DNA of 16,161 nucleotides, from assembly GCA_002431845.1 (NCBI GenBank), contig DJEH01000086.1, positions 1 to 16,161 of the forward strand. The letters are read 5' to 3'. The notes beneath the pieces were generated by a model. It did no database searches and was not told where the DNA came from. It saw nothing but the letters and a program-made list of their open reading frames with translations. The position numbers and the translations under genes are program-made. Of the stretch, positions 4,862-14,486 are shown in pieces; the stretch's first letter is position 1; every line of letters starts with the position of its first letter. Source of the stretch: Prevotellaceae bacterium UBA5903 (GTDB taxonomy: Bacteria > Bacteroidota > Bacteroidia > Bacteroidales > Bacteroidaceae).

Positions 4862-5749
4862 TTATGCCCTTGGATGGGCAAGTTTATATTCCTTTTTGAG
4901 GTCGGCAAATGTGTTGTGCGTATATATCTCTGTTGTTGATATGCTCTCATGTCCTAACAACTCTTTTATAGCTTCGAGGTCGGCACCATTATTGAGCATT
5001 GCAGTGGCAAAGGTATGACGTAACACATGCGGACTCTTCTTCTTTTGCATTGTTACAAGTGAAAGATAGTGATTGACGATAGTGCGTATTTGCGATATGG
5101 TGATGCGCTTCAGTTTACGTCCCAAAAACATTGCTTTACTGTCTGCAACATCTGTTAGCGTTTGCCGCAATGAGAGGTAAGCAACTAAAGTATCCTTCAG
5201 TTCTAAACCAAAAGGAACTACTCTCTGCTTATTGCGTTTGCCTGTAACCTTCAACTCGCAACGCTCCATATTAACATCTGCAATATTAAGGCCTATCAAC
5301 TCTGAAAGACGAATACCCGTATGATAGAATGTTTGCAATATGGTATAGTCGAGCATGCCTTTAAAGCCATCGGGATATACCACCTTGTCGAAGAGACTAT
5401 CTACCTCTGTCTTGCGCAAGAATGTGGGCAACGAGGCGCTTGTCTTAGGGTTGTGTATGCGAGCCAAAGGACTATTTTCAATAACCCCTATACGCTGCAA
5501 ATACTTATAGAAACTGCGAAGTGCACTTAGCTTCTTACCTATTGTGCGTGCCTTTTCTCCGTCCTTTGCTTCATTTGTCATCCATTGTCTGACAACATCC
5601 GCATCTATCGTCTGCCAAGTGAGCGTTTCGTCTAAATGGAGGAAGAACTCTTCAAACGAACTCAGTGTTATCTTATATGTCAGTATGGTTTTTTCGGAAT
5701 AACCTCTGTCTGATAACAAATAGTCCAAGAAATTCTTTACCTCTTTCAT
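4862..5749 (-). CDS. Tyrosine recombinase, XerC/XerD-like
   Basis: The 295-residue protein has the two-domain architecture of Xer recombinases. An N-terminal SAM-like core-binding domain (about 1-90) is followed by a C-terminal catalytic domain. All catalytic residues are readable: Arg147 (GIRLSE), Lys171 (TGKRNKQR), His241 and Arg244 (HVLRH), His267 (LLGHES) and nucleophile Tyr276 (EIYTH). Xer enzymes resolve chromosome dimers at dif near the terminus with FtsK. The length and housekeeping context, paired with hpf, argue for a Xer protein and not a phage or transposon integrase. I cannot tell XerC from XerD by sequence alone, so I leave the symbol open. A terminator separates it from rpoC upstream, and hpf follows in the same operon. 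Confidence 0.92.
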   Translation of the reverse strand: MKEVKNFLDYLLSDRGYSEKTILTYKITLSSFEEFFLHLDETLTWQTIDADVVRQWMTNEAKDGEKARTIGKKLSALRSFYKYLQRIGVIENSPLARIHNPKTSASLPTFLRKTEVDSLFDKVVYPDGFKGMLDYTILQTFYHTGIRLSELIGLNIADVNMERCELKVTGKRNKQRVVPFGLELKDTLVAYLSLRQTLTDVADSKAMFLGRKLKRITISQIRTIVNHYLSLVTMQKKKSPHVLRHTFATAMLNNGADLEAIKELLGHESISTTEIYTHNTFADLKKEYKLAHPRA

Positions 5750-5797
5750 TTTGCTCTATCTTTCATAAGCGAATATCGGAAGTTTTTTTGATATTAC

Positions 5798-5805
5798 CAA
5801 ATTTA
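5798..5805 (-). promoter_or_regulatory. Possible -7 box of the xerC-hpf promoter
   Basis: The minus strand reads TAAATTTG, matching TAnnTTTG, 49 nt upstream of the recombinase start. A TTG lies about 26 nt further upstream, more distant than the usual 20, so the -33 element is doubtful. Position after the rpoC terminator makes a promoter here likely. Confidence 0.4.
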
Positions 5806-5966
5806 TTAGCAGAAAATATAAGTAGAGTTTCCAATACACAACCTTTATTAAGGTACTATATATTGAATTTTAACACTCCTATCTGTCGTTTGAAGAAAGC
5901 GATAATTTTGTTTTTCTTTGATTTTCAATAACACTTCTTCTATATAACAACATAGACATAAAAAAA

Positions 5967-6002
5967 ACTCTTCCAAACCTCAATGAATGAGTTTGGAAGA
6001 GT
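5967..6002 (-). terminator. Intrinsic terminator after rpoC
   Basis: ACTCTTCCAAAC (5967-5978) pairs perfectly with GTTTGGAAGAGT (5991-6002), extended by TCA/TGA past a bulged C. On the minus strand a T7 run follows. The stem begins about 33 nt after the rpoC stop codon. It ends the ribosomal-protein/RNA-polymerase operon. A T5 run on the plus side could allow bidirectional use. Confidence 0.9.
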
Positions 6003-6034
6003 CTTTTTATTTAATATGAAAAGAGTTTCAAAGA

Positions 6035-9000
6035 TTACTCTGCATTCTTTTCTGCTTGAGCTTTTTCGTATTCGTCTTTATCGGCAACGATAATCTTTGA
6101 GAACTCACGTAAGCCTGTACCTGCTGGAATAAGGTGACCGCAAATAACATTCTCCTTCATACCCTCAAGATAGTCGGTCTTGCCACTGATAGCAGCCTCG
6201 TTGAGCACCTTAGTGGTCTCTTGGAAGGATGCTGCAGACATGAAGCTCTTGGTTTGAAGTGCAGCACGTGTAATACCTTGAAGTATCTGAGTTGAAGTGG
6301 CAGCCATTGCATCACGCACTTTAACGAGCTTAAGGTCACGACGCTTAAGTTGTGAGTTTTCGTCACGAAGCTTGCGAGCAGTAACAATCATACCCTTCTT
6401 CATTGTTTCGCTATCGCCGGCATCTACTACTACCTTCTTGCCCCAAATACGATCATTCTCTTCTGCAAAGTCGAGTTTGTCTACTATTTGCTGCTCAAGG
6501 AAGCGAGTATCACCAGGTTCGTTAATTTGAACCTTGCGCATCATCTGGCGAACAATTACCTCGAAGTGCTTATCATTGATCTTTACACCTTGCAAACGGT
6601 ATACATCTTGTACCTCATTTACAATGTACTCTTGTACTGCCGTTGGACCCTTGATAGCCAAGATGTCGCCTGGAGTAATAGAACCATCCGACAATGGAGT
6701 ACCTGCACGCACAAAGTCGTTCTCCTGTACAAGGATTTGCTTTGATAATGGCACAAGATATTTCTTAACCTCACCAAGCTTTGATGTAACAATAATCTCG
6801 CGGTGGCCACGCTTTACATTACCCATCGTAATCTCGCCATCGATTTCGCTAACCACAGCTGGATTACTTGGATTACGAGCCTCGAACAACTCTGTAACAC
6901 GTGGAAGACCACCGGTGATATCACCAGCCTTACCTACAACACGTGGTATCTTAACAAGAATATCACCTGCTTTCAGTTTCTGTCCGTCCTCAACTACAAT
7001 GTGACCATTGATAGGGAAGCTATACGTACGTAATATCTCGCCTTTGTCGTCAAGAATGTTTGCAGTAGGTACATGAGTTTTGTCTTTAGACTCAATAACA
7101 ATGCGTTCGCGAAGACCTGTTGCTTCATCCTCTTCAACACGATAGCTGATACCTTCTGTAACATTTTCGAACTGAATAGTACCTGCATTTTCTGTAACAA
7201 TTACAGCGTTGAATGGGTCCCACTTAGCAATGATAGTATCCTTTTCTACATGGTCGCCTTCGCTTACAAAGAGTTGTGAACCATAAGGAACATTCTGGTT
7301 TGAAAGGATGATACCTGTATTCTCGTCTATAAAGCGAACTTCGGCCAAACGACCTACAACAATCTTACATGCCTTGCCTTCTTCGTCGGCTGCATCAACT
7401 GTACGCAACTCGTCAAATTCTACACGGCATTCTGTCTTTGCCTTGATGGTTGCATTAGCAGCTGCATTCGATGCAATACCACCAGCGTGGAATGTACGAA
7501 GTGTAAGCTGAGTACCAGGTTCACCAATTGACTGTGCTGCAATTACACCTACAGCCTCACCCTTTTGTACCATGCGGCTTGTAGCGAGGTTACGGCCGTA
7601 ACATTTCATGCAGACACCATGCTTGCTTTCGCATGTGAGCACTGAACGAATTTCAACGCTTTCGATTGGTGAAGCCTCGATTTCTGCAGCAATAGGTTCA
7701 GTGATTTCTTCGCCTGCTGCAACAATGAGTTTACCTGTAGTTGGGTTGATAATATCGTGTACTGACACACGACCAAGGATACGCTCTGAGAGTGAAGAAA
7801 TAACTTCATCACCATCCTTCAAGGCTGTACATACTAATCCACGAAGTGTACCACAATCCTCTTCGTTGATAATAACATCATGCGATACGTCTACCAAACG
7901 ACGAGTCAAATAACCTGCATCGGCAGTCTTCAATGCGGTATCGGCCAAACCCTTACGAGCACCGTGAGTAGAGATAAAGTACTCTAGCACAGACATACCC
8001 TCCTTAAAGTTAGAAAGAATTGGGTTTTCAATAATCTGCGCTCCTTCGGCACCTGCTTTTTGAGGTTTAGCCATCAAACCACGCATACCTGCAAGCTGAG
8101 CAATCTGATCGGCAGAACCACGGGCACCAGAGTCAAGCATCATGAATACGGCATTGAAACCTTGATCGGCTTCTGTCATCTGCTTCATCAAGGTCTTCTT
8201 GATGTCGTTGTTCACGTGCGTCCACGTATCAATTACTTGGTTGTAACGTTCGTTGTCTGTGATGAAACCCATATTATAGTTCATCATGATTTGCTCAACT
8301 TCATCGTTACCACGCTTAACAATGTCAGCCTTCTCTTTAGGAATGATAATATCATCCAAGTTGAATGAAAGGCCACCCTCGTATGCTTTGCGATAACCAA
8401 GGTTCTTAATACCATCAAGGAAGTCGCAAGCACGTGCCATACCCACAGTTTTGATTACAAGAGCAATGACATCACGCAATGACTTTTTAGAGATTACCTT
8501 ATTGATGTATCCACACTCTTCTGGAATTATACCATTAACAATGATACGTCCAACAGATGTTTCTACAATGTGTTTAATTTTTGCACCACGCTCATCAATA
8601 TCGTTTACAAGCACCTTAACAGGAGCATGTACGTCTACGCGGCGTTCATTAAATGCGATGATAGCCTCTTCAGGACCATAGAATGTAAGACCTGTACCCT
8701 TTGCACCTGGACGCAACTTGGTGATGTAATAAAGACCCAACACCATATCTTGCGAAGGCACAGTGATAGGAGCACCATTGGCAGGATTAAGAATGTTGTG
8801 GCTTTGGAGCATCAACATCTGCGCTTCAAGCACAGCCTCATTGCTCAATGGGAGGTGAACTGCCATCTGGTCACCATCAAAGTCGGCATTGAACGCAGTA
8901 CATGCCAATGGGTGAAGTTGGATAGCTTTACCTTCAATCATCTTAGGTTGGAAAGCCTGTATACCTAAACGGTGAAGTGTAGGCGCACGGTTTAGGAGCA

Positions 9001-10294
9001 CAGGGTGTCCTTTCATTACGTGTTCAAGGATATCCCAAATAACAGGTTCGCGACGGTCTACAATTTTTTTCGCACTCTTTACTGTTTTTACAATACCACG
9101 TTCAATGAGTTTGCGAATGATGAATGGCTTGTAAAGTTCGGCAGCCATAAGTTTTGGCAAACCGCACTCACCCATTTTCAACTCAGGACCTACAACAATT
9201 ACAGAACGTGCTGAATAGTCTACACGCTTACCAAGGAGGTTCTGACGGAAACGTCCTGCCTTACCCTTCAAAGAGTCTGACAAAGACTTTAAAGGACGAT
9301 TGCTATCGCTCTTTACTGCAGATGACTTACGAGAGTTATCAAACAAGCTATCTACAGACTCCTGCAACATACGCTTTTCGTTACGGAGGATAACCTCTGG
9401 AGCCTTAATCTCAATAAGACGTTTCAAACGATTGTTGCGAATGAGCACACGACGATATAGGTCGTTCAAATCGGAAGTTGCAAATCGGCCACCATCCAAT
9501 GGAACCAAAGGACGAAGATCTGGAGGAGTGACAGGTATAACCTTCATAATCATCCATTCTGGCTTGTTACGATCACGGCTTGAACGGAATGATTCAACAA
9601 CTTGAAGACGCTTCAAAGCTTCATTCTTACGTTGCATAGAAGAGTCTGAGTTGGCTCTATCACGCAATTCATAAGAAAGACTATCAAGGTCAATATTCTT
9701 CAAGAGGTCATATACAGCCTCTGCACCCATTTTAGCAATAAACTTGTTAGGGTCTGCATCCTCAAGGTATTGATTTTCCTTAGGGAGTTTCTTAACAAGC
9801 TCTAGGTACTCATCTTCAGTTAAGAGGTCTAACTTTTGAACATCATCTTCAAGAACACCTGGCTGAATAACAACATAGCGTTCGTAGTAGATGATAGAAT
9901 CAAGTTTCTTTGTCGGAATACCCAACAAATAACCAATCTTGTTAGGCAAAGAACGGAAATACCAAATGTGTGCAACTGGCACAACCAATTGTATATGTCC
10001 TGCACGCTCACGACGTACTTTCTTTTCAGTAACTTCTACACCACAACGATCGCAGACAATGCCTTTATAGCGAATGCGCTTATACTTTCCGCAGTGGCAT
10101 TCATAATCCTTTGTAGGACCAAAAATGCGCTCACAGAACAAGCCATCACGCTCTGGCTTATAGGTGCGGTAGTTGATAGTTTCAGGCTTCAACACCTCGC
10201 CATACGAATTTGCCATTATCTCTTCTGGAGAAGCAAGACCAATGGTAATTTTCGTAAAGTTACTTTTTATCTTATTATCTCTTTTAAATGCCAT
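6035..10294 (-). CDS. rpoC: DNA-directed RNA polymerase subunit beta'
   Basis: The 1419-residue largest subunit of RNA polymerase carries the catalytic centre. Residues 469-476 read NADFDGDQ, whose three aspartates (471, 473, 475) hold the active-site magnesium. The N-terminal zinc ribbon uses Cys66, Cys68, Cys81 and Cys84, and the second zinc site uses Cys814, Cys888, Cys895 and Cys898. The bridge-helix and trigger-loop region is recognisable as SGARGSADQIAQLAGMRGLM and GARKGLADTALKTADAGYLT (about 722-797). The N-terminal rudder and clamp elements are complete. The length is close to E. coli (1407), with lineage-specific differences elsewhere. It starts at the ATG at 10294, about 200 nt after rpoB, with a large hairpin in the spacer. 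A strong terminator follows. No truncation or frameshift is visible. Confidence 0.99.
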   Translation of the reverse strand: MAFKRDNKIKSNFTKITIGLASPEEIMANSYGEVLKPETINYRTYKPERDGLFCERIFGPTKDYECHCGKYKRIRYKGIVCDRCGVEVTEKKVRRERAGHIQLVVPVAHIWYFRSLPNKIGYLLGIPTKKLDSIIYYERYVVIQPGVLEDDVQKLDLLTEDEYLELVKKLPKENQYLEDADPNKFIAKMGAEAVYDLLKNIDLDSLSYELRDRANSDSSMQRKNEALKRLQVVESFRSSRDRNKPEWMIMKVIPVTPPDLRPLVPLDGGRFATSDLNDLYRRVLIRNNRLKRLIEIKAPEVILRNEKRMLQESVDSLFDNSRKSSAVKSDSNRPLKSLSDSLKGKAGRFRQNLLGKRVDYSARSVIVVGPELKMGECGLPKLMAAELYKPFIIRKLIERGIVKTVKSAKKIVDRREPVIWDILEHVMKGHPVLLNRAPTLHRLGIQAFQPKMIEGKAIQLHPLACTAFNADFDGDQMAVHLPLSNEAVLEAQMLMLQSHNILNPANGAPITVPSQDMVLGLYYITKLRPGAKGTGLTFYGPEEAIIAFNERRVDVHAPVKVLVNDIDERGAKIKHIVETSVGRIIVNGIIPEECGYINKVISKKSLRDVIALVIKTVGMARACDFLDGIKNLGYRKAYEGGLSFNLDDIIIPKEKADIVKRGNDEVEQIMMNYNMGFITDNERYNQVIDTWTHVNNDIKKTLMKQMTEADQGFNAVFMMLDSGARGSADQIAQLAGMRGLMAKPQKAGAEGAQIIENPILSNFKEGMSVLEYFISTHGARKGLADTALKTADAGYLTRRLVDVSHDVIINEEDCGTLRGLVCTALKDGDEVISSLSERILGRVSVHDIINPTTGKLIVAAGEEITEPIAAEIEASPIESVEIRSVLTCESKHGVCMKCYGRNLATSRMVQKGEAVGVIAAQSIGEPGTQLTLRTFHAGGIASNAAANATIKAKTECRVEFDELRTVDAADEEGKACKIVVGRLAEVRFIDENTGIILSNQNVPYGSQLFVSEGDHVEKDTIIAKWDPFNAVIVTENAGTIQFENVTEGISYRVEEDEATGLRERIVIESKDKTHVPTANILDDKGEILRTYSFPINGHIVVEDGQKLKAGDILVKIPRVVGKAGDITGGLPRVTELFEARNPSNPAVVSEIDGEITMGNVKRGHREIIVTSKLGEVKKYLVPLSKQILVQENDFVRAGTPLSDGSITPGDILAIKGPTAVQEYIVNEVQDVYRLQGVKINDKHFEVIVRQMMRKVQINEPGDTRFLEQQIVDKLDFAEENDRIWGKKVVVDAGDSETMKKGMIVTARKLRDENSQLKRRDLKLVKVRDAMAATSTQILQGITRAALQTKSFMSAASFQETTKVLNEAAISGKTDYLEGMKENVICGHLIPAGTGLREFSKIIVADKDEYEKAQAEKNAE

Positions 10295-10381
10295 TTTCTT
10301 TTTGAAATGATTGAGAGTGGAAAAGTAAAGTTTACTTATAACCTTGATATTCTTCGTTTATATACCATCTATTGATAGGGT

Positions 10382-10433
10382 TAAGATGTGCAGTTGTTCA
10401 CCCTTGTAATAGGACAAAACAACTGACATCTTA
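10382..10433 (-). other. Long RNA hairpin in the rpoB-rpoC spacer
   Basis: TAAGATGT (10382-10389) pairs with ACATCTTA (10426-10433). Past a single bulged G, CAGTTGTT (10391-10398) pairs with AACAACTG (10418-10425), giving 16 bp around a 19-nt loop. On the transcribed strand no U-tract follows, so it is not an ordinary terminator. A processing site for a double-strand-specific RNase, or a stability element between the two cistrons, is more plausible. Confidence 0.55.
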
Positions 10434-10497
10434 TTATGATATATTTTCTCTTATATATAAAATAAGAAAAGGATTTCAAAGTTATAAGACTATTATA

Positions 10498-13400
10498 TTA
10501 GTCGAGTGTGATGCTTAAGCCTAAGCCACGAAGTTCGTGAAGCAACACATTGAGAGATTCTGGTATGCCTGGTGTTGGCATAGGATCACCCTTGACAATA
10601 GCCTCGTAAGCTTTTGCACGTCCTGTAACGTCGTCCGACTTAATAGTAAGGATTTCCTGCAATACATGCGAAGCACCGAATGCCTCAATTGCCCAAACCT
10701 CCATTTCACCGAAACGCTGACCACCAAACTGTGCTTTACCACCAAGAGGTTGCTGTGTGATAAGTGAGTATGGACCAATTGAACGAGCATGCATTTTATC
10801 TTCAACCATGTGGCCCAACTTAAGCATATAAGTTACACCCACTGTTGCTTTTTGGTCGAAAGCTTCGCCCGTTGCACCATCGTAAAGCTGCATTGAGCAA
10901 TAACGTGGAAGACCAGCCTTATCTGTCCATTCGCAAAGGTCTTCAAGTTTTGCACCATCAAAGATAGGAGTAGCAAACTTAACACCCAATTTGCGACCTG
11001 CGGCACCAAGAACAGCCTCGAAAATCTGACCAATGTTCATACGTGAAGGCACACCCAGCGGATTTAATACAATATCAACAGGAGTACCATCAGCGAGGAA
11101 CGGCATATCCTCTTGACGCACTACCTTAGATACAATACCCTTGTTACCGTGGCGACCTGCCATCTTATCACCTACACCAATCTTACGCTTCTTAGCAATG
11201 TAAACCTTAGCTTGTTGTATGATACCAGAAGGAAGATCATCACCAATCGTAATAGCAAACTTCTTTCTCTTTAAGATAGCATCCAATTGGTTGTACTTCT
11301 TTAGATAGTTGATAACAAGCTGACGTATAAGTTCGTTAGCATGTTTATCATCTGTCCAATCGCGCAATTCAACAGATGTATAGTCAAGAGAGCTGAGCAC
11401 AGCCTTATTAAACTTAGTGCCTGCCGCAATAACCTCCGAACCTACATTGTCCTTAACGCCAAGTGACTCCTTATCGCTGATAAGAGATAGAAGTTTATTA
11501 ATCATCACTTCCTTCAAATCATCAACATCCTTTTGGAAGTCATCATCCAACTTCTGCAACGTCACCTTATCTGCAGCCTTTGCACTACGTGTTTTCTGAA
11601 CACGAGCAAACAAGCGCTTGTTGATAACCACACCTGCAAGCGATGGATTAGCCTTCAAAGAAGCATCCTTCACATCACCAGCCTTGTCACCAAAGATAGC
11701 ACGTAGGAGCTTTTCTTCAGGAGTAGGATCGCTTTCACCCTTTGGAGTAATCTTACCTATCAGAATATCACCAGGAGCAACGCGAGCACCAATACGAATA
11801 ATACCCGTTTCGTCAAGATCCTTAGTGGCATCTTCACTTACATTTGGAATATCATTGGTAAACTCTTCCATGCCTCGTTTAGTCTCACGTACCTCAAGTG
11901 AATATTCATCCACATGAACAGAAGTAAGAATATCCTCACGAACCATACGTTCGTTGAGTACGATAGCATCCTCATAGTTGTAACCCTTCCAAGGCATGTA
12001 AGCTACCAATAGGTTGCGACCCAAAGCCAACTCACCATTTTCAGTAGCATAACCTTCTGTAAGGATATCACCTTTGTGAACAATCTGACCCTTATCGCAG
12101 ATAGGACGAAGGTCGATAGTCATATTCTGGTTTGTACGACGGAACTTAGGAATTGTATATTCCTTTACATTAGAGTCGAAGCTTACGAACTCTTCGTCTT
12201 CTGTGCGGTCGTATGCAATGCGAATAGTTGTAGCATCAACATATTCAACAACGCCATCGCCTTCAGCTGTAATCATTGTACGAGAGTCCTCGCACACTTG
12301 CTTCTCAATACCAGTACCTACAATAGGAGCTTCGCTGCGAATAAGAGGTACAGCCTGGCGCATCATGTTCGATCCCATCAATGCACGGTGAGCATCATCG
12401 TGTTCCAAGAATGGGATAAGAGATGCTGCAATAGAAGCAATCTGTTGTGGAGATACGTCCATCAACTCTACCTGCGAAGGTGGAACCACAGGATAATCAG
12501 CATCCTGACGGCATTTTACCTTATCACGGATAAATGAGCCATCATCGTTAAGAGGAGCATTACCTTGACCGATAATTTTATTCTCTTCTTCCTCAGCAGA
12601 AAGGTAAACAATGTGGTCGTTGTCAAGGTCTACGATAGAGTCCTTAACCTTGCGGTAAGGAGTTTCGATAAAGCCCAAATCATCAATCTTTGCATATACA
12701 CAAAGAGATGAAATCAAACCGATGTTAGGACCTTCAGGCGACTCAATAGGACAAAGGCGACCATAGTGCGTATAGTGTACGTCACGAACCTCGAAACCTG
12801 CGCGTTCACGCGAAAGACCACCAGGACCAAGTGCAGACAAACGACGTTTGTGTGTTACCTCAGCCAATGGGTTAGTTTGGTCCATAAACTGAGAAAGAGC
12901 ATTTGTACCAAAGAATGAGTTGATAACGCTCGAAATAGTCTTTGCGTTAATCAAATCAGTTGGAGTGAACACCTCGTTGTCACGAACATTCATACGCTCA
13001 CGAATAGTACGGCTCATACGTGCCAAACCAATAGCAAATTGGTTAGAAAGCTGCTCGCCTACCGTGCGTACACGACGATTGCTCAAGTGGTCAATATCAT
13101 CGACAGTAGCCTTTGAGTTAATGAGTTCAACCAAATAGCGGATAATCTCGATAATATCTTCACGAGTAAGCACTCTTACATCGATATCGGTGCTCAAATT
13201 GAGTTTCTTATTGATACGATAGCGACCAACTTCGCCAAGGTCATAACGCTTTTCAGAGAAGAAAAGGTTATTAATAACTTCGCGAGCTGAAGCATCATCA
13301 GCAGGGTCTGCGTTACGCAACTGACGATAGATATAATTTACAGCCTCTTGTTCAGAGTTAGAGGGGTCTTTCTGTAAAGTATTAAAGATGATAGAGTAGT

Positions 13401-14310
13401 CGGTAGAGGCACCTTCTTCTGGGTGAACAAGAATAGTTTGTTCGCCAGATTCAAGGATAGTGTCTATATTATCATCAGAGATTTCAGTTTCACGATCTAA
13501 CAAAATCTCATTACGTTCAATAGAAATAACCTCACCCGTTTGAGAGTCTACAAAGTCTTCAAGTGTAGTAGAAAGAACACGAGCAGCAAGCTTGCGACCT
13601 ATCATCTTTTTGAGGTTAGTTTTATTAACCTTAACCTCTTCAGCAAGATTGAAGATTTGTAGAATATCCTTATCACTTTCAAACCCTATGGCACGAAGCA
13701 AAGTAGTAACAGGCAACTTCTTTTTACGATCGATGTAAGCATACATCACATTGTTGATGTCTGTAGCAAATTCAATCCAAGAGCCCTTGAAAGGAATAAT
13801 ACGTGCCGAATAGAGTTGTGTACCATTAGCATGTACACTTGAACCAAAGAACACACCAGGAGAGCGGTGCAACTGCGAAACAACAACGCGTTCAGCACCA
13901 TTGATAATAAATGTGCCATTATCAGACATGTAAGGGATAGATCCCAAGAACACATCCTGCACAACCGTATCAAAATCCTCGTGATCTGGGTCAGTACAAT
14001 AAAGTTTAAGTTTTGCCTTGAGGGGCACACTATAAGTGAGTCCACGCTCCAAACATTCATTGATGCTATAACGAGGTTCGTCGATATAATAGTCAATGAA
14101 TTCTAGTACAAAGTTATTGCGAGTATCAGCAATAGGGAAGTTCTCAGCAAAAACTTTGTATAGACCATCGTTCTTACGTAGTTCACTCGGAGTGTCGAGT
14201 TGCAAGAAATCTTTAAAAGATTTAAGCTGTACGTCCAAGAAATCTGGATAAGGCATCGGATTCTTGATAGACGCAAAGTTTACACGTTGATTTATTACTC
14301 TTGAAGACAT
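10498..14310 (-). CDS. rpoB: DNA-directed RNA polymerase subunit beta
   Basis: The 1270-residue second-largest RNA polymerase subunit forms one jaw of the enzyme and part of the active site. The rifampicin-binding cluster reads SQFMDQTNPLAEVTHKRRLS (473-492). The residues equivalent to E. coli Gln513, Asp516, His526, Arg529 and Ser531 are all wild type (Gln474, Asp477, His487, Arg490, Ser492), so no common resistance change is present. The C-terminal signatures GDKMAGRHGNKGIVSKV and GGKAQFGGQRFGEMEVWAIE are intact. The protein is shorter than E. coli beta (1342), as is usual in Bacteroidetes. It starts at the ATG at 14310, 234 nt after rplL, a spacer that holds a terminator-like hairpin and other foldable RNA. 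I see no Shine-Dalgarno sequence and no clear promoter. Confidence 0.99.
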   Translation of the reverse strand: MSSRVINQRVNFASIKNPMPYPDFLDVQLKSFKDFLQLDTPSELRKNDGLYKVFAENFPIADTRNNFVLEFIDYYIDEPRYSINECLERGLTYSVPLKAKLKLYCTDPDHEDFDTVVQDVFLGSIPYMSDNGTFIINGAERVVVSQLHRSPGVFFGSSVHANGTQLYSARIIPFKGSWIEFATDINNVMYAYIDRKKKLPVTTLLRAIGFESDKDILQIFNLAEEVKVNKTNLKKMIGRKLAARVLSTTLEDFVDSQTGEVISIERNEILLDRETEISDDNIDTILESGEQTILVHPEEGASTDYSIIFNTLQKDPSNSEQEAVNYIYRQLRNADPADDASAREVINNLFFSEKRYDLGEVGRYRINKKLNLSTDIDVRVLTREDIIEIIRYLVELINSKATVDDIDHLSNRRVRTVGEQLSNQFAIGLARMSRTIRERMNVRDNEVFTPTDLINAKTISSVINSFFGTNALSQFMDQTNPLAEVTHKRRLSALGPGGLSRERAGFEVRDVHYTHYGRLCPIESPEGPNIGLISSLCVYAKIDDLGFIETPYRKVKDSIVDLDNDHIVYLSAEEEENKIIGQGNAPLNDDGSFIRDKVKCRQDADYPVVPPSQVELMDVSPQQIASIAASLIPFLEHDDAHRALMGSNMMRQAVPLIRSEAPIVGTGIEKQVCEDSRTMITAEGDGVVEYVDATTIRIAYDRTEDEEFVSFDSNVKEYTIPKFRRTNQNMTIDLRPICDKGQIVHKGDILTEGYATENGELALGRNLLVAYMPWKGYNYEDAIVLNERMVREDILTSVHVDEYSLEVRETKRGMEEFTNDIPNVSEDATKDLDETGIIRIGARVAPGDILIGKITPKGESDPTPEEKLLRAIFGDKAGDVKDASLKANPSLAGVVINKRLFARVQKTRSAKAADKVTLQKLDDDFQKDVDDLKEVMINKLLSLISDKESLGVKDNVGSEVIAAGTKFNKAVLSSLDYTSVELRDWTDDKHANELIRQLVINYLKKYNQLDAILKRKKFAITIGDDLPSGIIQQAKVYIAKKRKIGVGDKMAGRHGNKGIVSKVVRQEDMPFLADGTPVDIVLNPLGVPSRMNIGQIFEAVLGAAGRKLGVKFATPIFDGAKLEDLCEWTDKAGLPRYCSMQLYDGATGEAFDQKATVGVTYMLKLGHMVEDKMHARSIGPYSLITQQPLGGKAQFGGQRFGEMEVWAIEAFGASHVLQEILTIKSDDVTGRAKAYEAIVKGDPMPTPGIPESLNVLLHELRGLGLSITLD

Positions 14311-14340
14311 TCGTCGTATTGTTGGGGATGAAAGAAATAA

Positions 14341-14370
14341 TTATAAGCAGCATTGTATAGTTGCTTATAA
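14341..14370 (-). other. Hairpin in the rpoB leader
   Basis: TTATAAGCAGC (14341-14351) pairs with GTTGCTTATAA (14360-14370): 11 bp including one G-U type pair, with an 8-nt loop. In the transcript it ends 30 nt before the rpoB start codon and is preceded by a U-run. It could influence access to the start region or mark an mRNA processing site. Confidence 0.45.
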
Positions 14371-14420
14371 AAAAACATGCGTCATGCTCATTTTACTTGC
14401 CTATGTATAAAGCAGTGAGG

Positions 14421-14463
14421 CGTTGTAGCAAAAAACAACGTTGAACTAAAATGTAACGTTGAA
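14421..14463 (-). other. Direct repeat with two competing hairpins upstream of rpoB
   Basis: AACGTTGAA occurs at 14437-14445 and 14455-14463, an 18-bp period. The self-complementary AACGTT allows CAACGTT (14436-14442) to pair with AACGTTG (14455-14461). Alternatively the left copy can pair as ACAACG (14435-14440) with CGTTGT (14421-14426). The two foldings exclude each other. Function is unknown. Confidence 0.35.
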
Positions 14464-14486
14464 ATAGAATAGTATAGACGCAAAAA

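Noticed and set aside
5665..5931. Possible plus-strand ORF of 88 codons across the xerC start and spacer
   Set aside because: Half is antisense to the recombinase and the rest is AT-rich spacer, giving a Phe/Ile/Leu-rich translation with no promoter or family resemblance.
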